DNA of 64,000 nucleotides from Brevibacillus dissolubilis (GCF_006170445.1 NZ_VCNA01000002.1:682001-746000), one strand, 5' to 3'; shown: positions 9,088-17,852, counted from the first letter of the stretch. Notes: generated by a model not told the origin, from the sequence alone. Made by a program: numbers and translations.

Positions 9088-10024
9088 GTGCCCAAGCCTC
9101 CTTTTGACTGATGTAGTGGAAAAATACATCCTCCAGCCGCTGCTGTCTTTGGGTAACCCCGTAGATGGAAAGGCCGCGGGCGCTAAGCAGGTGAACCAGA
9201 TCAGGGATGCTGTCTTCGTCGGCAAGTGTGATGAGCCATGTCTCGCGCTCACCTGTGGCAGACAACCGCTCCGACTCTCTGACCAATGCGGATGTGTCAG
9301 CCCACGGGTTGCCTCCTGGGCTTGAGCCGACTGTGATCTCGACCTGCGTCTTGACGGCTGAGAGCTTGCGCCATTCGCCTTGTGCGACCATTTCCCCTTT
9401 ATGGATGATGGCCACATGATCGCATACATCCTCCACTTCGCTCAGCAGATGGCTGTTGAGAAAAACGGTTTTTCCCTGATTGCGCAGCTCCCTCATCAGC
9501 TCACGCACTTGCTTACGGCCAATCGGGTCCAGCGCCGAGGTAGGTTCATCGAAGAATACCAGTTGGGGATCAGACACAAGCGCACAGGCAATGCCAATCC
9601 GCTGCTGCATCCCCTTGGAGTAGCCGCGGATTTTTTCATCCCCGCGTCCGTATAACCCGACCAGCTCGATCAAATCGTTGCATCTTTTTTTGCGTTCGGA
9701 GCGTCCGAGGCCGCATAGCTCTGCATGGGACTCAAGCAATTGGGTTCCGGTCAGCCAGTCCGGGTATCGGAACAGCTCTGGCAGATAGCCGACCGATTGA
9801 CGGGATTCAATCGTTCCGATGGGGGCGCCCAGCATTTCTGCCCGACCGGATGTGGGATGGATCAGTCCCATCATGGTGCGGACAAACGTACTTTTGCCAG
9901 CGCCATTGGGACCGAGAAATCCAAAAACGACACCCCGTGGTACCTGCAAGGTGATCTCCCGACAGCCTGCTTTGCCATCGTATTGTTTGGTTAAATTCCA
10001 GGTTTGGATGATGGTATCGGTCAC
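9059..10024 (-). CDS. ABC transporter ATP-binding protein
   Basis: ATPase subunit of 321 residues for the ABC-2 permease downstream. Walker A is GPNGAGKST (about 38-46), the signature is YSKGMQQR (about 138-145), Walker B is LVFFDEPTSALD (about 158-169) and the switch histidine lies in NSHLLSEVEDV. A C-terminal regulatory domain of about 100 residues follows, as in CcmA/BcrA-type drug and peptide exporters. The ATG at 10024 has AAAGGAGG upstream. It starts 81 bp after the anti-sigma gene on the same strand, with a hairpin in the gap, so it may be in the ECF regulon, by position only. Confidence 0.9.
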   Translation of the reverse strand: MTDTIIQTWNLTKQYDGKAGCREITLQVPRGVVFGFLGPNGAGKSTFVRTMMGLIHPTSGRAEMLGAPIGTIESRQSVGYLPELFRYPDWLTGTQLLESHAELCGLGRSERKKRCNDLIELVGLYGRGDEKIRGYSKGMQQRIGIACALVSDPQLVFFDEPTSALDPIGRKQVRELMRELRNQGKTVFLNSHLLSEVEDVCDHVAIIHKGEMVAQGEWRKLSAVKTQVEITVGSSPGGNPWADTSALVRESERLSATGERETWLITLADEDSIPDLVHLLSARGLSIYGVTQRQQRLEDVFFHYISQKEAWAHVDHRQNVV

Positions 10025-10057
10025 ATGAATCCTCCTTTTCTAGGGACAAACGCCAAG

Positions 10058-10084
10058 AGAGCCTCCCGTCTGCAGGGATGCTCT
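10058..10084 (-). terminator. Hairpin between anti-sigma gene and ABC ATPase
   Basis: AGAGC.TCCC pairs with GGGA.GCTCT on the minus strand. There is no proper T run, so it may be an mRNA processing or partial-termination hairpin rather than a full terminator. Confidence 0.35.
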
Positions 10085-10105
10085 TTGGAACTCTTCTTCT
10101 ACTTC

Positions 10106-11278
10106 TTACAGTTCTTTGGCGATCTCGATCAATTGATTGGTGTTAATGGATTGGCCATTCATATGGAGCTTATGAAGCTTGCCGTCCTTTTGCCAGACGA
10201 GCGAAGCGTCATGTTCGTTCTGATAGAGGATCGCTTGGGTACCATTGATCTTGATCTCTTTCAGGTGGTCCCCATTTCCTTCCATGTATGGGATCGGCAA
10301 GGTATGTTTCCAATCCTCGATGTCACCCAGCTGTCTTTTTACGTTTTCCGGGATGAATGGCAGTGAGAGGACGGTGTCCCGGAGTGAGTTCAGATCGACG
10401 TCTTTTGGTGCTTGGATCTCAGGTGCATTGATGACGTCATAGGAGATATGGGTCGTTGGAGCCTGATCTGCTTTGGTCAGCATCATTCCGATCGATTGGG
10501 GAACGGTGAGCGAGAATTCTTTTCCATTCAGCTTGTCGTCAAATTGGGTGTCTGCCTTGAGCTGGCGCAGGAGCTTGTTGGCCTTCTCGGTGTCTAGTTG
10601 GGCATAAACCGTGAAGGCTTGTGAGATAGAGAAGCTTCGGCCCTGATATCCCGCTGGAACGGCTGGAAGCGTATAGCCTGCTTTTTTCGCCTGTTCTGCG
10701 GTATCAAAGAATTGCGGCTCACGGTTCTTGGCTTCCTTCGTCCAGATCTTGCCAATGCCCTTGATCTCTTGTTCGCCGGCGGCATTGTTATCGAACCAGC
10801 TTGCGATATCATGCATATCTGATTCGGTCAGCTTGATGAACTCTACTTGATTGACGCGGAAAATGGAAAGGACGTCACTGGCAACCGCCTGCACCTGTGG
10901 AATGCTGAATGCACCAAACAATACAGCAGCGGCAGATGTACCGACGATCCAGTTTTTATAGGTCTTTTTCATTGTGTTCCAACTCCTGTTCATATGTTGA
11001 TCTGTTTCATAGGCGGCACCTGATCCCTTATGGGTGTGGGCCAAGCTTGCCTGAAATCTCTCCCAGGCCGCTTTGGTGTCAATCTCTTGGGCAGACGGCT
11101 GATCATAGCGGCTCTCTTTGATCGCCATCTGTGTCCATTTTTCCAGCTGATCCAATTCACCCACCAGCTTTTGGCAGGACGGGCAGCGCTCCAGATGCCG
11201 GGCAAATTCCTTCCGTTCGTCGCGGCTCAACTCTCCGTCCATATAGGCCTGCACAAATCCGATCTCTTGGCATGTCAT
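10106..11278 (-). CDS. Membrane-anchored anti-sigma factor with zinc-finger (zf-HC2) domain
   Basis: Probable negative regulator of the ECF sigma factor encoded just upstream, 390 residues. The N-terminal zinc-binding anti-sigma domain has the H-x3-C-x2-C motif (HLERCPSC, about residues 28-35). One membrane segment follows at about 113-132 (WIVGTSAAAVLFGAFSIP), then a ~255-residue extracytoplasmic domain that would receive the signal. The start overlaps the sigma stop by four bases (ATGA), the usual coupling of sigma/anti-sigma pairs. The signal is unknown; regulated proteolysis would be expected from family knowledge. Confidence 0.88.
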   Translation of the reverse strand: MTCQEIGFVQAYMDGELSRDERKEFARHLERCPSCQKLVGELDQLEKWTQMAIKESRYDQPSAQEIDTKAAWERFQASLAHTHKGSGAAYETDQHMNRSWNTMKKTYKNWIVGTSAAAVLFGAFSIPQVQAVASDVLSIFRVNQVEFIKLTESDMHDIASWFDNNAAGEQEIKGIGKIWTKEAKNREPQFFDTAEQAKKAGYTLPAVPAGYQGRSFSISQAFTVYAQLDTEKANKLLRQLKADTQFDDKLNGKEFSLTVPQSIGMMLTKADQAPTTHISYDVINAPEIQAPKDVDLNSLRDTVLSLPFIPENVKRQLGDIEDWKHTLPIPYMEGNGDHLKEIKINGTQAILYQNEHDASLVWQKDGKLHKLHMNGQSINTNQLIEIAKEL

Positions 11279-11823
11279 GCGTCATCCCCCCTCCATCCTT
11301 TATACAGGTTGCGAAATTTGGTTTTTGCCCGGGCCAGCAGGGTACCCACCGAGCTTTTTTCGACACCGGTTGCCTTCGCCAATTCGTGGTAGGGGAAGCC
11401 GGAATACTTCATCAAAAGCAAGGTCCGGTCGCGTTCGTCCATTTCCTGCAAGACTTCGCGTACAACTGATATTTCCTCTTGTTCCAACCATTTTTGTTCT
11501 GTAGACGGTGTAGTCACCATCTGTTGCGAAGACTCTTTTTCATCCCGTGCCTGTCTTCTCTTCTCGGCACGGATGTGGTTATAAGCAGCATACATCGCTG
11601 TTTTGGTCAGCCATGCGGGCAGATGCTCGATCACGGTGCGGTCTGCGTGGTAAAACTGCAGGAACACTTCCTGGGCCAAATCTTCAGCAATGGCCTGATC
11701 CTTGACGATCCCCATGATATATCTGGTGACATGGGGGTAGTAGGTGATAAAGAGCGCCTGAAAATCTTCGGTGCTTTGCCGATCGCGTGTCAGATCTTCC
11801 ATCCGAATTGCCTGCACCTCCAT
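11275..11823 (-). CDS. ECF-type RNA polymerase sigma factor
   Basis: Extracytoplasmic-function sigma factor of 182 residues. Region 2 is seen as FQALFITYYPHVTRYIMG and EDLAQEVFLQFY, and region 4 as ERDRTLLLMKYSGFPYHELA followed by the helix-turn-helix GVEKSSVGTLLARAK. The ATG at 11823 is preferred over an upstream start because AAAGGGGGA sits 6 nt before it and the upstream frame reads through a poly-T tract. It is coupled to the anti-sigma gene by ATGA. No clear autoregulatory promoter could be assigned; a long hairpin with a T run lies upstream and may attenuate or end the aas-lplT transcript. Confidence 0.9.
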   Translation of the reverse strand: MEVQAIRMEDLTRDRQSTEDFQALFITYYPHVTRYIMGIVKDQAIAEDLAQEVFLQFYHADRTVIEHLPAWLTKTAMYAAYNHIRAEKRRQARDEKESSQQMVTTPSTEQKWLEQEEISVVREVLQEMDERDRTLLLMKYSGFPYHELAKATGVEKSSVGTLLARAKTKFRNLYKGWRGDDA

Positions 11824-11894
11824 TTTCGTCCCCCTTTCTGTCTGTTTATCTGATAGAAACCGCAGAGACGATTTTTGTGACAGGGAAACGAAAA

Positions 11895-11986
11895 AAAATA
11901 AAAAAAATCTCCTCTCGCACAAACAGGTAGTCAGAGTCATGATACCATGAACCCGTCAGTGCCTGTCTGTTTTGAGTGGAGATTTT
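11895..11986 (-). terminator. Long-loop terminator or attenuator upstream of the ECF sigma gene
   Basis: On the minus strand AAAATCTCC.CTC (11986-11974) pairs with GAG.GGAGATTTT (11916-11904), and an inner arm CTGTTT/AAACAG extends the pairing. The hairpin is followed by a run of 16 T broken by one A. It lies between lplT and the sigma gene. Confidence 0.5.
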
Positions 11987-12086
11987 CCCTGTTATTTATT
12001 GGTTGCCCAATGTGATGGGCTGATGCGATTGGTCTGATCCCATTGGTCTATGTCAACCACGTGATTTGTGCTTTGGTTCACCGTGT

Positions 12087-13298
12087 CTATTGCAATCGCG
12101 CGCTTCTGCTTCGCTTGATCTGATCTACCTTGAGCCGCAGATAGATCAGGAATCCGAGGAAGATTACGCCCTGCACCACGATCGCGCCTGAGATGGACAA
12201 CTGCATAAAGGTGACGGCATAGTAGATCGCGGAACCGATGAGCATCAGCCCGTTTTCCACGAAATTCTGCACCGCGATGGTCTTACCCGCACCGACGAGC
12301 TTCATCCCCTCTTCTTGGAGCACCGTATTCATCGGCACGATATACGCTCCGCCCATAAACCCGACCGCAAGCAGGAACAGCACGGTCAGCCAGGTCACAT
12401 GCACCCACGGGAAGATGAAGATTAAGACCATCATCAGCAAGCCATACCAGGACGAACGGTAAAAATACCGGAGCGGCACCAGCTTCGGAGCAAGCAACGC
12501 CCCTGCGATGATTCCGATGGAGGTGGTGGCCAAGATTAGAGAGACGGCAAAATCCTTCGGGTTAAACCCGAGTGCCACGGGAATCCACGCCAAGACCGCG
12601 ATCCGAAGCACCGCCGAGCTCATCCAGAACGACCCGGTCCCCACCAGTGAGAAGTTGGTGGACGGGTGTTGCATCAGTACCTTGACACTGGTGAAAAACT
12701 GTCTGGCCTCGCTTCGGTAATCCATCGTCAGCGTCTGGCTGCGCGTCCGTGGAATCCAGAAGGTCATCAAGAAGGAGAGTCCGAACAACACCAGACACAT
12801 GATCGACGAGGTAACCGTCGTGGTCGCTGCCGCAATCGCTCCACCCCCACCGATCCCAGCCAGTATCGCCAGAATAGTGAAGCCTTCGATCCGAGCATTG
12901 GCTTGGAACAGCTCCTCCTCATTCTCGGTCAGCTCAGGCAAAATCCCATATTTGGCCGGGGAGTAGACGACCGCGCCTACCCCCACCGTGAAGTAAGCCA
13001 GCATCAGCATGAGGATGCTGTTATGCGGCACGATCAAAAGCAGGACAACGCCGAGTGCTTTGATCAAGTTGCCGATCATCAGCACGACCGACTTGGGATG
13101 TTTGTCGGCAAACGGGCCAACCCATGGAGCGAGCAGCAGATACGGGATGAAAAATGCCATCGAGACCAATGCCAGCGCCCCTGCAGAAAAGCCGTTTTCC
13201 CCGAGCAGATTGGCGATCACGAAGAGGATCATGTTATCGGCAAATGCAGATAAAAACTGTGTCGTATAGAGAGCGGGCAATGGCTGCAAACGCATCAT
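12087..13298 (-). CDS. lplT: MFS transporter, LplT-like lysophospholipid transporter
   Basis: Twelve-helix major facilitator of 403 residues resembling LplT, which flips lysophospholipids inward for re-acylation by Aas. The N-terminus (ALYTTQFLSAFADNMILFV) matches the family, and PFADKHPKSVVLMIGN is the loop 2-3 MFS motif. The ATG at 13298 overlaps the aas stop by four bases and has GGAGGAA upstream; an earlier start has no ribosome site. Enteric bacteria keep lplT and aas together as well, which strongly supports the pairing. A generic MFS exporter is the alternative. Confidence 0.82.
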   Translation of the reverse strand: MMRLQPLPALYTTQFLSAFADNMILFVIANLLGENGFSAGALALVSMAFFIPYLLLAPWVGPFADKHPKSVVLMIGNLIKALGVVLLLIVPHNSILMLMLAYFTVGVGAVVYSPAKYGILPELTENEEELFQANARIEGFTILAILAGIGGGGAIAAATTTVTSSIMCLVLFGLSFLMTFWIPRTRSQTLTMDYRSEARQFFTSVKVLMQHPSTNFSLVGTGSFWMSSAVLRIAVLAWIPVALGFNPKDFAVSLILATTSIGIIAGALLAPKLVPLRYFYRSSWYGLLMMVLIFIFPWVHVTWLTVLFLLAVGFMGGAYIVPMNTVLQEEGMKLVGAGKTIAVQNFVENGLMLIGSAIYYAVTFMQLSISGAIVVQGVIFLGFLIYLRLKVDQIKRSRSARLQ

Positions 13299-15400
13299 GA
13301 CTGTTCCTCCGCCCACGCTTTGAGTGTGACATAGTCGGTTTTTCCGCTGCCCAAGAGCGGCAGATCCTTGACCGCCACCAGCTTATACGGGATCAGAAGC
13401 GGGCTGTAGCCTTTTTCCCGAATATAGTCCTTCAACTGGGTCAGGGTCGCTTCCGTGTTGCTCGTGTAGAGAATCACCCGTTCGCCGCGACGGGCATCCG
13501 GCAGGTTGACAGCAGCGAAGTTGGGATCATCGAAGCGCTGGCCAGCCAATTGCTCGATCAGATTGAGCGGGATCATCTCACCGGCGATCTTGGCGAAGCG
13601 CTTTTTGCGTCCTACGATCGTGATGAACTCTTCGTCGTCGATATGGACGATATCTCCTGTGTCATAGTACTCCCCTGCCGGTACGAAGCCTTTCTCGTGC
13701 AACAGGTAGCCTTTCATGACATTCGGGCCTTTCACTTGCAGATTGCCGCCCTGATCGATTCCTGGGATCTGTTCCAGATGATAATCGATGCCGGGGAGGA
13801 ACTGTCCGACTGTACCGCGCTTGGTACTCAGAGGTGAGTTAAGCGACAGGATCGGCCCGGTCTCCGTCGCACCATACCCCTCTAGGATACGGATACCGAA
13901 TTTGTCCATGTAGAGCTGGCGGACTTCATCTTTTAATTTTTCCGCCCCTGCCAAGACGTAGCGCATGGAGTAAAAATCATACGGCTTCGCCATCCGGGCA
14001 TAGCCGGCGAGGAAGGTGGAGGTACCGCAGAGGACCGTACAGTTGCGGTCGTACGCGATCTCCGGGATCACCTTGTAATGAAGCGGTGACGGATAGGTAA
14101 AGACAGGTAAGCCGCCGATGACTGGCAAAAACGTGCCGACCGTCAGACCGAAGCTGTGGAACATCGGCAGGACATTGAGCAATTTGTCCTTGGCGGTGAC
14201 ATCGATCATGGTGCGTACCTGTAAGATGTTGTTATAAATGTTGGCGTGGGACAAAACCACGCCTTTTGCTTTTGCCTCACTGCCGGAGGTGAACAGGATG
14301 ACCTCGTTGTCGGTGGATGTTGATTTTTTCTTGAACAGGTAGTTGGTCAAGGCGGTAAGCTTATCACCTGTGCCAACCGTGGCGCGGATATCTTCGAGAT
14401 ACAGTACCTGGGTCGTGGTCTGAAGTGCTTCGATGAGCGGCTCCATCTTTCCTTTTTCGACGAATTCACGTGAGGTTAGTACGGTCTTGATACCTGCTGT
14501 CTCACAAGCATCCAACAGGTTTTGCGGCCCCATCGTGAAGTTGAGGACGACCGGAGTCTTGCCGACATAGAACAGGCCAAACAGTGTGGCGATATGCCCG
14601 ATGGCACTCGGGAGCAGTGTCCCGACGTTTTTTTCCGGGCCAAGCATGGAGGCGAACTTGCCGCCCAGCACATAGGAGGCGAGGATCAGGTTTTTGTAAT
14701 TCACCTTTGACGAGATGTCCTCGACGATCTGCATCTTGGGCCCGTTGAGCTTGGCTGCTTCGAGCATTTCATTAAAAAGGTTCACTTCATTCTTTTGGCG
14801 GGCGGCAAACAGTTCGCGCTGCATCGTGCGGAGGATCTGTTGGGTCGCCTGCTCTTTGAGAATCCGCTTGGGGACATCTTCTTTTCGCTCGATCAGGTAG
14901 GGATCTCCGATCGTGATGCCGACTTGGGGGAACCAGTGGGTCTTCCATTTGTCACTCATATACGACAGCTTGGAGCGCTCTAAGCCCGTGATGGAGATCG
15001 GATAGATTTTGGCCCCAGTGCGCATCGCGATGTAGCCGAGACCGCTGTATATTTTCATAATCGTGCCTGTTGTGGTGATCCGTCCTTCTGGGAAGATCAG
15101 CAGGGGCTTCCCTCTTTTGACCTCCCGCAGAATCTTACGCATCGAATAGGAGTTGAGTGGGTCGATGGTAATATGCTTGCGGATGTTGAGGATAGAACCA
15201 AGCTGCTTGGCAATCTCCGTGTTGACGACGAAGACCACGTCATCCGGCAGATTGATGCCTAACAGCACGGCATCCCATAATGAAACATGATTGGGAGCAA
15301 GTATCACCGGACCGGAAAAATCAAGCTTTTCCAGACCTTTTATGCGGGTTCGGAACAACCCGTTCAAGATGTTACCTGCAAGTTTTTCTAGTATAGACAC
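13295..15400 (-). CDS. aas: Bifunctional acyltransferase / acyl-ACP (acyl-CoA) synthetase, Aas-like
   Basis: Two-domain enzyme of 701 residues expected to activate fatty acids and re-acylate lysophospholipids. The N-terminal ~200 residues are a PlsC-type acyltransferase with the catalytic NHVSLWD (HX4D) and the FPEGRITTTG block. The rest is an AMP-forming ligase with VILFTSGSEAKAKGVVLSH, the GYGATETGP motif and a C-terminal lysine loop (LPLLGSGKTD). The GTG at 15400 is chosen because AGAGAGGTGG sits just upstream; an ATG-initiated extension of 54 residues reads through the promoter. E. coli Aas has the same order and 719 residues. It is translationally coupled to lplT. Confidence 0.88.
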   Translation of the reverse strand: MSILEKLAGNILNGLFRTRIKGLEKLDFSGPVILAPNHVSLWDAVLLGINLPDDVVFVVNTEIAKQLGSILNIRKHITIDPLNSYSMRKILREVKRGKPLLIFPEGRITTTGTIMKIYSGLGYIAMRTGAKIYPISITGLERSKLSYMSDKWKTHWFPQVGITIGDPYLIERKEDVPKRILKEQATQQILRTMQRELFAARQKNEVNLFNEMLEAAKLNGPKMQIVEDISSKVNYKNLILASYVLGGKFASMLGPEKNVGTLLPSAIGHIATLFGLFYVGKTPVVLNFTMGPQNLLDACETAGIKTVLTSREFVEKGKMEPLIEALQTTTQVLYLEDIRATVGTGDKLTALTNYLFKKKSTSTDNEVILFTSGSEAKAKGVVLSHANIYNNILQVRTMIDVTAKDKLLNVLPMFHSFGLTVGTFLPVIGGLPVFTYPSPLHYKVIPEIAYDRNCTVLCGTSTFLAGYARMAKPYDFYSMRYVLAGAEKLKDEVRQLYMDKFGIRILEGYGATETGPILSLNSPLSTKRGTVGQFLPGIDYHLEQIPGIDQGGNLQVKGPNVMKGYLLHEKGFVPAGEYYDTGDIVHIDDEEFITIVGRKKRFAKIAGEMIPLNLIEQLAGQRFDDPNFAAVNLPDARRGERVILYTSNTEATLTQLKDYIREKGYSPLLIPYKLVAVKDLPLLGSGKTDYVTLKAWAEEQS

Positions 15401-15431
15401 CTTGCTCCACCTCTCTGACCATAATAACCTC

Positions 15432-15460
15432 ATTTTGAACATTCTTACTATTTTAGTCAA
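15432..15460 (-). promoter_or_regulatory. Sigma-A-like promoter of aas-lplT
   Basis: TTGACT (15460-15455) and CAAAAT (15437-15432) are 17 bp apart on the minus strand, about 32 bp before the GTG start. Confidence 0.6.
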
Positions 15461-15517
15461 CCAAAAATCGTTATAGGCTCGTCTAACTTTCCCATAGTAT
15501 GCCAATTGTTGCTGATC

Positions 15518-15549
15518 CCCATACCTACATATTAGTATGTGCTTATGGG
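15518..15549. promoter_or_regulatory. Nested palindrome upstream of the SLH gene
   Basis: CCCATA-N4-CATA-N4-TATG-N4-TATGGG is symmetrical over 32 bp. It lies in the divergent gap between aas and the SLH gene and looks like a regulator site. No matching site was noticed elsewhere. Confidence 0.4.
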
Positions 15550-15652
15550 TCATATTCCCCAATTTCGCTCATGCCCGCAACATTCCAAATTTGTCCACCG
15601 TCTCTATCAGTGACTCAAACAAATGAACCCAACAACCAAAGGAGGAAGACCC

Positions 15653-16891
15653 TTGAAGAAACTAGTCAGTTCAATGCTGGCGACGATGACCTTGTTCACC
15701 ATCGTACCGTCTCTACCAGCAGCCCAAGCCAGTCAATCGTTCCGCGATGTTCCAAAAAGTCACTGGGCTTACGAGGCGATCATGGAGATGGCGGAGCAGG
15801 ATGTGATTGACGGTTATTCTGATGGCACGTTTCGCCCGAACAACCGGATCACCCGCTCGGAATTTGCCAAAATCATGATTGCCGCCGCCGACGTGGATAT
15901 GGATGATGCGAGCCGCCTCACTCAGACCTTCCGCGATGTGCCGCGCAGTCACTGGGCATTCCGCTATGTGGAATATGCCAAACCTTATCTGACCGGCTAC
16001 AAAACCGGCTCTACCTATACGTATAAGCCAGCAGAAGACGCGGTGCGCGAGGATATCGCCGTCGCTCTGGTACGTCTGCTCCGTTTTGACCAGACGCAAA
16101 AGGCAGACACAGACCTGCTCGACGATTTTACCGATGAATACCGCATCTCGAACAACCTGCGTCCTTATATTGCCTTGGCACTTACAAACAAGCTGATTTA
16201 CGGCTTCAACGACAACACCTTCCGTCCACAGGCGGCGATCACCCGCGCAGAAGCGGCTGCCCTCCTGTATCGGGCCAAACTGGATGAGAGCGACAAAGTC
16301 GTCTTCCCACCCGCACCCAAGCCAGAGGAGCCGAAGCTGCCAACCGCTGTCACCGACACCTTCAGCGATGACAAACTGAGAAACTGGCTCACCAGCCAAA
16401 GCGCCGTCTCCTGGGGTGTCTACAGCAACCGCGTAAGCGCCTACTCCAACAACACTGACATCGATCACTATCTGCTCCCGCTCCGCTGGGATGAAGCCCG
16501 CAAGCCGAAAAACTACGAGCTGCAGACAGATGTCATCGCCACCGACACAGACGGTCTCGGCGGCCTCTATTTCAACGGAAAAAACGGCAAAGCCACCCTC
16601 GTCTACCTCAGTAAAAATGCGGTCAACATCCGCAAAATGCAAGACGTCAAGGAGCGCGACACCACAGCAGTAGCGACCGTCTCCTACACCCTGCAAAAGA
16701 CCAACAAGCTCAAGGTTACGGTCAAGGGTGACAACTACTATGTCTATGTCAATGACAAACTCGTCTACGGCCAGCAGGACCGCGACCTGACCGGCACGTC
16801 TCTTGGCCTGTATCTGAACAAGGACGCAACCAAAGATCTGCCTGATAAAGCCACCTATTTTGACAACTTCTCGTTTAAAGTACTGCCTTAG
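15653..16891 (+). CDS. Secreted S-layer-homology (SLH) domain protein with lectin-like C-terminus
   Basis: Surface protein of 412 residues. The TTG at 15653 is preferred because AAAGGAGGAAG lies 4-14 nt upstream and the protein then begins with a classic signal peptide (KKLVSSMLATMTLFTIVPSL, cleavage near AQA-S). Three SLH modules follow: FRDVPKSHWAYEAI (about 28-85), FRDVPRSHWAFRYV (about 92-150) and a more degenerate third with YGFNDNTFRPQAAITRAEAAALL (two pieces, about 170-210). SLH triplets bind pyruvylated cell-wall polymers. A proline-rich linker (PPAPKPEEPKLP) leads to a ~170-residue beta-rich domain ending in YYVYVNDKLVYG...YFDNFSFKVLP, like concanavalin/LamG folds of secreted glycan-binding proteins. 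The ligand is unknown. Confidence 0.85.
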   Translation: MKKLVSSMLATMTLFTIVPSLPAAQASQSFRDVPKSHWAYEAIMEMAEQDVIDGYSDGTFRPNNRITRSEFAKIMIAAADVDMDDASRLTQTFRDVPRSHWAFRYVEYAKPYLTGYKTGSTYTYKPAEDAVREDIAVALVRLLRFDQTQKADTDLLDDFTDEYRISNNLRPYIALALTNKLIYGFNDNTFRPQAAITRAEAAALLYRAKLDESDKVVFPPAPKPEEPKLPTAVTDTFSDDKLRNWLTSQSAVSWGVYSNRVSAYSNNTDIDHYLLPLRWDEARKPKNYELQTDVIATDTDGLGGLYFNGKNGKATLVYLSKNAVNIRKMQDVKERDTTAVATVSYTLQKTNKLKVTVKGDNYYVYVNDKLVYGQQDRDLTGTSLGLYLNKDATKDLPDKATYFDNFSFKVLP

Positions 16892-16982
16892 ATGGTTGGA
16901 TGAAAAGAACTGGAGGCGGCCTCCCTCTCTGTCTTACTACCATCAGGCGATTTCCGCTGGGCCACAGCGTTTATATAGATTG

Positions 16983-17017
16983 AAAAGAGCAGGTGACCTC
17001 CTCTCCCCTGCTCTTTT
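16983..17017 (+). terminator. Terminator after the SLH gene
   Basis: AAAAGAGCAGG pairs with CCTGCTCTTTT around a 13-nt loop. It is symmetric and could also serve the convergent coiled-coil gene. A short TGTGTTTTCG-like direct repeat follows at about 17029-17058. Confidence 0.8.
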
Positions 17018-17094
17018 CCGTGTGTTTACTTGTGTTTTCGTGTGTTTTCGTGTGTTTCTCGTGTATGTCTGTTTATCTCGTTACTCTAAACGCA

Positions 17095-17640
17095 CTAGCT
17101 CGTTTTGTTGCGTCTGATCTCGCTGTCGATATCCGATTCCAACAGGCGGAAATGGCGTTCCAAATGGTCAAAACGTTTGTCCGATGAGTCGAAGCGGGCG
17201 TTCATTTCTTTGCGGAGGGCGCGGATTTCGTTGCGGTTCATGAGGCTTTCATCTTTGAGGATGGTTATGTCATACTTCATCTCTCGCATATCCTGCCTGA
17301 TGCCTGCAATCTCTTGCTTCATCCCCGCGATCTCCTGCTTGATGCCCCCAATCTCCTGCTTCATCCCCACAATTTCATGCTGGATCCCCGCAATCTCTTG
17401 CTTCATCCCCACAATTTCATGCTGTATCCCTGCAATCTCTTGCTTCATCCCCGCGATCTCCTGCTTAATGCCTCCAATCTCCTGCTTAATGCCCCCAATC
17501 TCCTGCTTAATGCCCCCAATCTCCTGCTTCATCTCCACAATTTCCTGCTGTATATCCAACATCCCTTGCTTGATCTCCTTGGTCTCCCGATTATTCTCGG
17601 CCACCATCTTGATCAGCTGCTGAAGCAATTCTTCACTCAT
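17095..17640 (-). CDS. Heptad-repeat coiled-coil protein of unknown function
   Basis: A 181-residue protein dominated by near-perfect seven-residue repeats of the form (I/M)KQEI(G/A)G from about residue 35 to 125, predicting a long uninterrupted coiled coil. The underlying DNA is a 21-bp tandem repeat (about 17285-17560). The N-terminus (MSEELLQQLIKMVAENNRET) and the C-terminal basic part (RALRKEMNARFDSSDKRFDH) are non-repetitive. There is no signal peptide or membrane segment. The ATG at 17640 follows AAGGAG. The repeat number is probably unstable by slippage. Related Bacillales proteins carry similar methyl-accepting-like coiled coils, but the function is not known and none is proposed. Confidence 0.75.
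   Translation of the reverse strand: MSEELLQQLIKMVAENNRETKEIKQGMLDIQQEIVEMKQEIGGIKQEIGGIKQEIGGIKQEIAGMKQEIAGIQHEIVGMKQEIAGIQHEIVGMKQEIGGIKQEIAGMKQEIAGIRQDMREMKYDITILKDESLMNRNEIRALRKEMNARFDSSDKRFDHLERHFRLLESDIDSEIRRNKTS
17285..17560. repeat. 21-bp tandem repeat inside the coiled-coil gene
   Basis: About a dozen 21-bp units (core caatctcctgcttnatgcc on the plus strand), some identical in series near 17470-17530 (atctcctgcttaatgccccca). Each unit encodes one heptad. The reading frame is preserved through all copies. Confidence 0.85.
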
Positions 17641-17852
17641 CGTCCCACCACTCCTTGGATTCCTGTTCTATTCTCTATCATAAAACACATAAAAAACTTT
17701 TCAGCGAATAAAATTCATCAAATGATTACCAAGGTTTAACAGAAAATTCCTACCTTTTCTATTATAATGGATCACGAATGTCATCATCCTGTTATCAGGC
17801 CTTTTTCTATTTATCATAAACAGCTAAATTCTGAACCTACGGAGGTTTCCCG

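Noticed and set aside
8233-9429. 398-residue reading of the ABC permease
   Set aside because: The extra N-terminus is the ATPase gene read in another frame; the ATG at 9087 has a strong ribosome site.
11275-11940. Longer ECF sigma start at 11940
   Set aside because: It would translate the poly-T hairpin; AAAGGGGGA precedes the ATG at 11823.
13295-15562. 755-residue reading of Aas
   Set aside because: The extension overlaps the promoter; the GTG at 15400 has a good ribosome site and matches the acyltransferase start.
17285-17560. Possible CRISPR-like regular repeat
   Set aside because: The repeats have no unique spacers, keep a 21-bp period and encode heptads in one frame.
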